Source of the DNA: Hymenolepis diminuta
Taxonomy: Eukaryota; Platyhelminthes; Cestoda; Cyclophyllidea; Hymenolepididae
NCBI GenBank assembly: GCA_900708905.1
Contig: CAADRB010000006.1
Span: 4,112,316-4,176,315, forward strand
DNA length: 64,000 bases
Direction: 5' to 3'
A model generated the notes under the pieces. It worked only from the letters and a program-made list of their open reading frames with translations, made no database searches and was not told where the DNA came from. Every line of letters starts with the position of its first letter. The stretch's first letter is position 1. Positions 59,201-64,000 of the stretch are shown here, in pieces. The position numbers and the translations under genes are program-made.

Positions 59201-62009
59201 CCATGGAGATCACGAGATCGATGCTCAATTACTACATATCCAGTGATATGGATGGCCGGCTGTGCCAGTTAACTCTAGTCAACAAGGGTGGTGGTGAATT
59301 TCTTGTACGAGCGACTTCAGGATAACTTACTTCTCCCCAAATCAGGTGCTGATGAATTTCCTCTCAATGTGTTCGATTGCTATTTGATACACTTTGCTTT
59401 CTCGTTTGTTGTCCCACTTTGCTTCTTGCTTTTTCTGTCAACTGGTTATTAGTGCCCGTGGCTGTGCAAAAGATCTTATAACTTTTGATCATAGAAATGT
59501 ACCTGAATAAGAGGGCAACAGCAAGTGAGTTCAATCAGATATGAAATGGGCCAGGAAATCGAGTAGAAGCGGTTAATGAATTCAGGACATCAATCGTTTT
59601 ACTTTCAATAGCAGAAGCACTGAGGTGTCCGTGTTTTGTAATGTCCTCATGTTCAATCTTCGTCACTTGACTCCCAGGTTTGTGGGTGACCTTATGTCCA
59701 CGATATTCAGGGTTTAGTGGTGAGTTATAATTTAATTCCATGAATGGTCGTGCCACTGTCTTTTAACAGACGAAAGCAGGTGAATGGGAATAGCAGCGGT
59801 TGTATTTATATTACAGTTTTCAAAATTCCATCCGTACATTGTAATGTTATATTGAAATGCAACTTTCAAAATTCATCTCGTCTTCTTTGCCTAAGAATGG
59901 TTCTTTTTATTTTACAGGAAGTCGATACGGTGGCGGTCACCATTACCACCGGCACCACTTTGGTGCCGCTGCGGGCAATGGAATATACGGAGGTGGTGGA
60001 CCGGGGTCAAGTGTTTCCTCAGGCGGACGTCACCATCATCACCACCATCGAGGTATCTACGGCACCGGTGGTGGCGGGTCCAGTGTCTACGAAGCGCCCT
60101 CCTCTATGATGAGCTCTGATCTCGAATCCACCAGCTTCTTTGAATCAGATGGCGAGTCGAGCAGGTAAGGATCACTGTTGTTTTGTCTGTAGAACTCGAC
60201 CAACGTACAGTGTTTGGAATCAAAAAAATTTCGTCATTCCACCAAAAAAATTTCATTTTACTCGTCAGATTCTATATGCCGTATGAAATTCGTTCGTTTT
60301 ACTCCTCCATGCAAGATTATTTCACCATTGACACCGCTTTAGTTTACATGATTACAATAGAGGCATAATTTTAGATTAATTTAGATTTTCTCTTTCATTA
60401 ATCTCTTTTGGCGGCACAAAATGCAACATCGGATTATGTTGTATTTTATAAATTTAAATAAGGATTATCAACTAACAGTTCTTCATATCCAAGTCAAATA
60501 TCCTAAAGCTAAGGATAATTTATTAATACATCATTAGCGCTGTAATAAGTGCACCCTTATTTGACAACCTATTGTGACATCACCGTCTTGTCTTTTGCTT
60601 ACAGCTTAGAGTTAGCACTAGTCAAATCACGCTTCACTGACACTGCTGTGTAGCAACAAAAGGAGCCGTTAAATATCAAATTCAAGCCTCTTTCGATCCA
60701 TTATTGTCAGTTGGACCCGTTCGTGCGAAAGTTCCTATTTGAAATAATAAACATACTAGATGAAGTGAGGGTAAATGTCCGTTTCGGGCAATTTGTTTTC
60801 CCACCGCCAGTAAAAGTTTTTGCTGCTGCGTTGCGAGTTTTGCTCCATCTTTGTCCCGTAAGAAAAGCTTCCTTATTCTCCTTTCGTATTGCGTGTCGGA
60901 GAAAATTTGTGCTTGTGTGATAAATTGGGCGGCATCTTATAAATCAGGTCTGTTTTTGCGTGATGGTACTGAATTTCTGGAACTTTTTCCGATGGAATAG
61001 TTGATAAATCACTTTCATTGTGGGCGTCGAAAGTATTATGGAGGAATTGAGGACTGGAGTAAAAATTGGCATAGGGGCTGCAGATATAACCATCATTTTG
61101 ATCATTCAAGGCTAGGCAATAGGTTTGAAAGTAGACTTTTAAAATCTGTTCAGTGCGCAATTAGTTAGAGGCCTCTTGTTCAAGTTTTAAGGAAGACAAT
61201 TGGCTATTTACTACTTGTTATCGCTCAAAAGGGCAGAAGACAGTATCTGTTTCAAAAGCCACGGGTAGACAATGACCAAGATTGTTGACTTGATTAAACC
61301 TGAAGTACCCGTTTTATCAACCTCGGTGCCTTCGCCATCACCATCAGTGTAAATTGCTTTCTTATTTAACGTTTGGAAAAGCCTATTTTTCTACCTCATT
61401 TCTCCAAGCAAATTATGATAAATTGCAAAATAAATGGATCAGCACTAACTAGTGATGTGATTTGTGAGGGTTGTTCTTTTTTAATCCCTGTCTCTGTTGC
61501 TTCCTATGGAATAAATCGTAAATCATTTAACTTTACAGTTTGAACGCATAATCTTAGAGCTTTAAGTGTCGATGTTCTTTGTAACTCTTTAAACTTACAA
61601 ATTCAAATCAGTTAAATATAGAAATCATATACTTATTATGGAATGCATGTTTATTTGAAGATTTACTAAACCCCTGATTGCATGAAATGCAACAAGATCA
61701 AAAAATTATCTGAAATTGGGGTCATATCAAATTATTCTTTCTAAATGAAACTGCTACCTTCTCCTTCGGTTATTTCATAATCTTTAGATTCGGTTAGTTG
61801 GTCAATCAAAAAAATTAGTTTGTCTCAGTTGGTTTTCTAGCATGAATGTTAAATTTAGCTTTGAAAAACACCGTTCAGTATGTTTACTTTTCTATCGGAA
61901 TCAATTTTTCAATTACAGGTTTTCTGGTGCGACTGGAACCACAATGTCCTCACGATACGGTCGTCATAGGCAACGCCGAAGACGTCGACGGCTTCTTCCT
62001 ATCAGTCGA
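53079..62009 (+). CDS. DVL: Dishevelled (DVL), N-terminal 283 residues, 7 exons; 3' part outside window
   Basis: Dishevelled is the cytoplasmic hub that relays Frizzled signals to the canonical Wnt and planar-cell-polarity pathways. Residues about 9-90 form the DIX polymerisation domain: [20 protein letters not shown], then [20 protein letters not shown] and [20 protein letters not shown], all near-identical to vertebrate DVL. A linker with [12 protein letters not shown] follows, then a Gly/His-rich region (residues 171-216, including six consecutive His at 209-214), [20 protein letters not shown], and the basic stretch [12 protein letters not shown] (268-279). The family's order is DIX, linker, Ser/acidic block, basic region, PDZ, DEP. 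The last two are absent because they lie right of 64000. All junctions are in phase. Exon 4 probably uses a GC donor. The ATG is the first Met and gives the standard DIX length. Confidence 0.95.
53258..53620. other. DVL intron 1 (363 bp)
   Basis: GT-AG, T-rich, nothing else seen. Confidence 0.9.
53621..53690 (+). CDS. DVL: DVL exon 2 (DIX, second part)
   Basis: 70 bp after acceptor tttcccacatag, encoding [20 protein letters not shown] then ISW. Donor TGG|GTAATG. Confidence 0.96.
53975..54075 (+). CDS. DVL: DVL exon 3
   Basis: 101 bp after acceptor taaatcgttttag. Encodes [20 protein letters not shown] and on, the end of DIX plus linker. Donor ATC|GTAAGT. Confidence 0.93.
54158..54276 (+). 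CDS. DVL: DVL exon 4 (candidate GC donor)
   Basis: 119 bp after acceptor tttgtgatttcag. Encodes [20 protein letters not shown] through [12 protein letters not shown]. If unspliced it would stop at TAG at once. AAG|GCTAGT fits the phase of exon 5. Two weak GT sites (GTGGTG and GTGGAC, 12 and 9 bases earlier) would also keep phase. Confidence 0.8.
54277..54700. other. DVL intron 4 (424 bp, probable GC-AG)
   Basis: Begins GCTAGT and ends cccctctag. No other content seen. Confidence 0.7.
54701..54742 (+). CDS. DVL: DVL exon 5 (42 bp microexon)
   Basis: Lies between the strong acceptor ctttttcccctctag and donor ACG|GTACGT. Encodes [14 protein letters not shown] in phase 1-1, matching both neighbours. 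Confidence 0.8.
58036..58227 (+). CDS. Unrecognised 63-residue ORF inside DVL intron 5
   Basis: Reads [17 protein letters not shown], then [12 protein letters not shown], and ends [18 protein letters not shown]. The amino-acid mix looks more protein-like than its neighbours. GTTGATCTAGGG occurs twice, at about 58039 and 58109, hinting at a small internal duplication. It could be a chance ORF, a decayed retrocopy fragment or an exon of a nested gene. No homology is recognised. Confidence 0.2.
   Translation: MVDLGFISLTFNELVHFQKNCPGGKVDLGPSSAEFKSKYDAIEPLTAAGFYKVKAYLKNKSLI
59180..59245 (+). repeat. tRNA-derived SINE-like fragment
   Basis: Box-A-like tagtgtagtgg (59183-59193) and box-B-like gagatcgatgctc (59214-59226). 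Similar to 41140-41210 (gagatcacgggatcgatact). The A-B spacing is shortened, so it is not a working tRNA. Confidence 0.45.
59918..60164 (+). CDS. DVL: DVL exon 6 (Gly/His-rich linker and Ser/acidic block)
   Basis: 247 bp after acceptor ttctttttattttacag. Encodes [20 protein letters not shown], the His6 run and [18 protein letters not shown], which matches the SSELESSSFVDSDEDGSTS block of vertebrate DVL. Donor CAG|GTAAGG. Confidence 0.95.
60165..61918. other. DVL intron 6 (1.75 kb)
   Basis: GT-AG intron with no supported feature. Confidence 0.85.
61919..62009 (+). CDS. DVL: DVL exon 7 (basic region)
   Basis: 91 bp after acceptor tttttcaattacag. Encodes [18 protein letters not shown] and six Arg, the counterpart of vertebrate LIRKHKRRRRKQRLRQ. 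Donor CGA|GTAAGT, phase 0; the next exon is outside. Confidence 0.94.
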
Positions 62010-64000
62010 GTAAGTAATTCCGTTTAAAATGTTCAATCCATTCATTCCGTTTGTAATTTTATCCCTCCACTGCTACCTCGCCTAGTAAATAACAGCTTAC
62101 GGAAATGGTATCTCCGTTGTTTGTAGTTTGATCTTATTATAATAAAGAAGTAAGTCTTAACCACACAAAGGATTTGATAAACTAAATAGATGCTAGTTCA
62201 TGGAGAAGGAGATTAGGGTCTGGGTTGGGAGGCCAGTCAACATACACCACATTCCCCTTTCGAGATGATCGCACCTTTGCATTTCATTCTGTCAAATCAT
62301 AAGGTCATAACGGGAAAAATCACAGAGCAGCCGTCGTTCTCTAGATTATCATACCGAAATTGTACCTAATTAGAAGGGTAAAGCTAAAAACACGGAGGTT
62401 ACAGAATTTTAGTAAATCGATTAACATTTTACAAATCGAGAAGTAGAAAATTCAGCCAAAAATGGTGGCCGATTTATGATGACAGCTAATCATTGGTTGG
62501 AAATATGGTTATCATAACGAATGTCTATTGAATCTTCTCTCGATTTATTAAATGTGTGTCTTCTATTCACAAATGCGTAGCTATTTCCTCCGTTAAATTA
62601 GGAAACATTAAGCGAGGGAACCGATAGAGCGCCGTATTTTAAGCAGTAACTACATCAGCGCTATGGATGAAAGTTCGCTTTCTTTGTGTGTGCACACTAA
62701 CGGCAACTCTTGTTTCTTAAGGTCATTATGTTTAGCTTCCCCTTTGAGGATGCTTACTTGCTTTTACACTATCTGTGAATTCTATATGGTAGGATCAATT
62801 CCTATCGAAAATTCTAACAGTTTTAAAAGTGAGTGATTGGTATTATTTTGTTTATTGGATGTTGTGATAGAAACTGTTTGGTCCTTTTCTTCCTCGTCTC
62901 TTTCCTGTCCTATTTTATCCGAGAGAATAAAGAATTATTTGATTGCTTGTCTTTGTTATGGAAACAACATATTTTCAATAGCTTTTACCGAACATGAGAA
63001 GTTAATTAGTTCACTTTGTAACGTAGTTTGAGAGGTGCCGTTTTCGTATATCACTAAGGTATATTTTATTATACTTACTAGGGACGAATTATAAATTTTC
63101 AATTTTGGAACGTGAGTCAGGTGCATCCCAAAGGTATATGAAATAACTCATTAAATGCTCTCTTAATCCCTCCCCTATCCCTTATTGAGCTTCATTCACC
63201 CGATTTCAGTTGCTTTCTCCCTATGAAAAATTTTAGCATTTTTCCTCATTGTTGTGGTTTATAAAATTTGCTAGAATCGAATTACTTCGATTCCTCAAGT
63301 TCAAACAAAATCCTACTAATTGTTTCCTTCAACACTTTTATATTTGAACTTATCGCAATTTGTTGTGACGAGTTGTTGATTTTGCTCACAAATTTGGTGA
63401 TTTGGGTAAATCTTATCTACGTTGCCACTAGTGTAAAGCTCTCTCAACACTGATATAAATTAGGAGTACTACTACAATATGCTCAAGATGCAGCTACTCA
63501 GACCTAGAAGGGAGATTAATTGTGACTCAAACTACGGATTTTTCGTATTAGTAATGGTGAGGTTCCAATTTTCAGATGCCACCGTTGAAACCGAATGATC
63601 GAAAATTCATTGCATGAGGAAAAAATCCGCGAACTTCGTACAGATGCATTGAAAATATACGATTCTGCTTCCTAACCGAATTGTTTTTATCTTGCCAACT
63701 TAATTTTTTTGGTTTTATACTACGTGAAGAAGACGGAATTTTGTGCAAAAATGTTTTTCATTCCTTTACGTTCTTAAGAAAGGTTTTTCCAATCATGTAA
63801 TTGACACACTGTAATTTCTGTTCTTTTCTTCTTATATTTCTCACGTTACAGCTAATTTTGGTAGGCATCTTACAGTAAACTTTGGCCATTTTGGCATTAT
63901 TTTTTTCGCGTAGCTGAAACTACCATTCTCGCCAGACTGATTCTTCTTCCTTTCTCATTATTAATGCAAGAGAGATCCATTATCACCCATCTATCATTGC
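62010..64000. other. DVL intron 7 (truncated)
   Basis: Begins GTAAGT and runs past the window end. No exon for the segment joining the basic region to PDZ was found. A short minus-strand match to repeat A may lie near 63095-63140. Confidence 0.7.

Larger units (their letters stand above)
54743..59917. other. DVL intron 5 (5.2 kb)
   Basis: Contains an unrecognised ORF at 58036-58227 and a tRNA-like SINE fragment at 59180-59245. The rest is T-rich without a supported gene. Confidence 0.8.

Noticed and set aside
59744..60109. 121-codon + strand ORF rich in Val/Thr over DVL exon 6
   Set aside because: It is an alternate frame of the Gly/His-rich DVL exon, whose real frame gives the conserved DVL block and fitting splice phases.
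1..64000. CRISPR arrays, bacterial operons, rRNA genes
   Set aside because: No regularly spaced repeats, no ribosomal RNA motifs; the window is plainly eukaryotic with spliced genes.

Overview
This is a stretch of animal nuclear DNA. It is AT-rich and intron-dense, with standard code usage, long introns and decayed LTR-retrotransposon pieces. Three conserved metazoan genes can be read exon by exon. The mix of very short (about 70 nt) and multi-kb introns, the gag type of the retroelement relics and the protein divergence suggest an invertebrate. A parasitic flatworm, perhaps a tapeworm, is the best guess, but this is inference and not proven by the window.

Layout. (1) 1-9630, + strand: the 3' half of an AMP-activated protein kinase beta subunit gene, with three exons at 2808-3101, 7356-7454 and 9553-9630. 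The glycogen-binding half must lie to the left of the window. The partial intron 1-2807 carries a broken Ty3/gypsy-type gag. (2) 9631-16033: a 6.4 kb convergent intergenic interval with repeats and no gene I can support. (3) 16034-52660, - strand: a complete gene for CEP131 (AZI1), a centriolar-satellite and ciliogenesis protein. I reconstruct 16 exons, all junctions in phase, giving 958 residues. Its seven 5' introns are 68-160 nt, while the eight 3' introns are 1.3-6.8 kb and hold a second gag relic, a probable solo LTR and diverged repeats. (4) 52661-53078: a 418 bp divergent promoter interval. (5) 53079 to beyond 64000, + strand: the 5' part of Dishevelled (DVL), seven exons encoding 283 residues with the DIX domain, a Gly/His-rich linker and the basic region. 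The PDZ and DEP domains lie to the right of the window.

Functionally, AMPK beta is the scaffold of the energy-sensing kinase. CEP131 and Dishevelled both act around the ciliary base or in Wnt/planar-polarity signalling and share a head-to-head promoter here. The most unusual structural signal is that 4 of the 23 complete introns appear to use GC-AG rather than GT-AG splice sites. One of these is strongly supported by an ungapped match to the vertebrate CEP131 protein.
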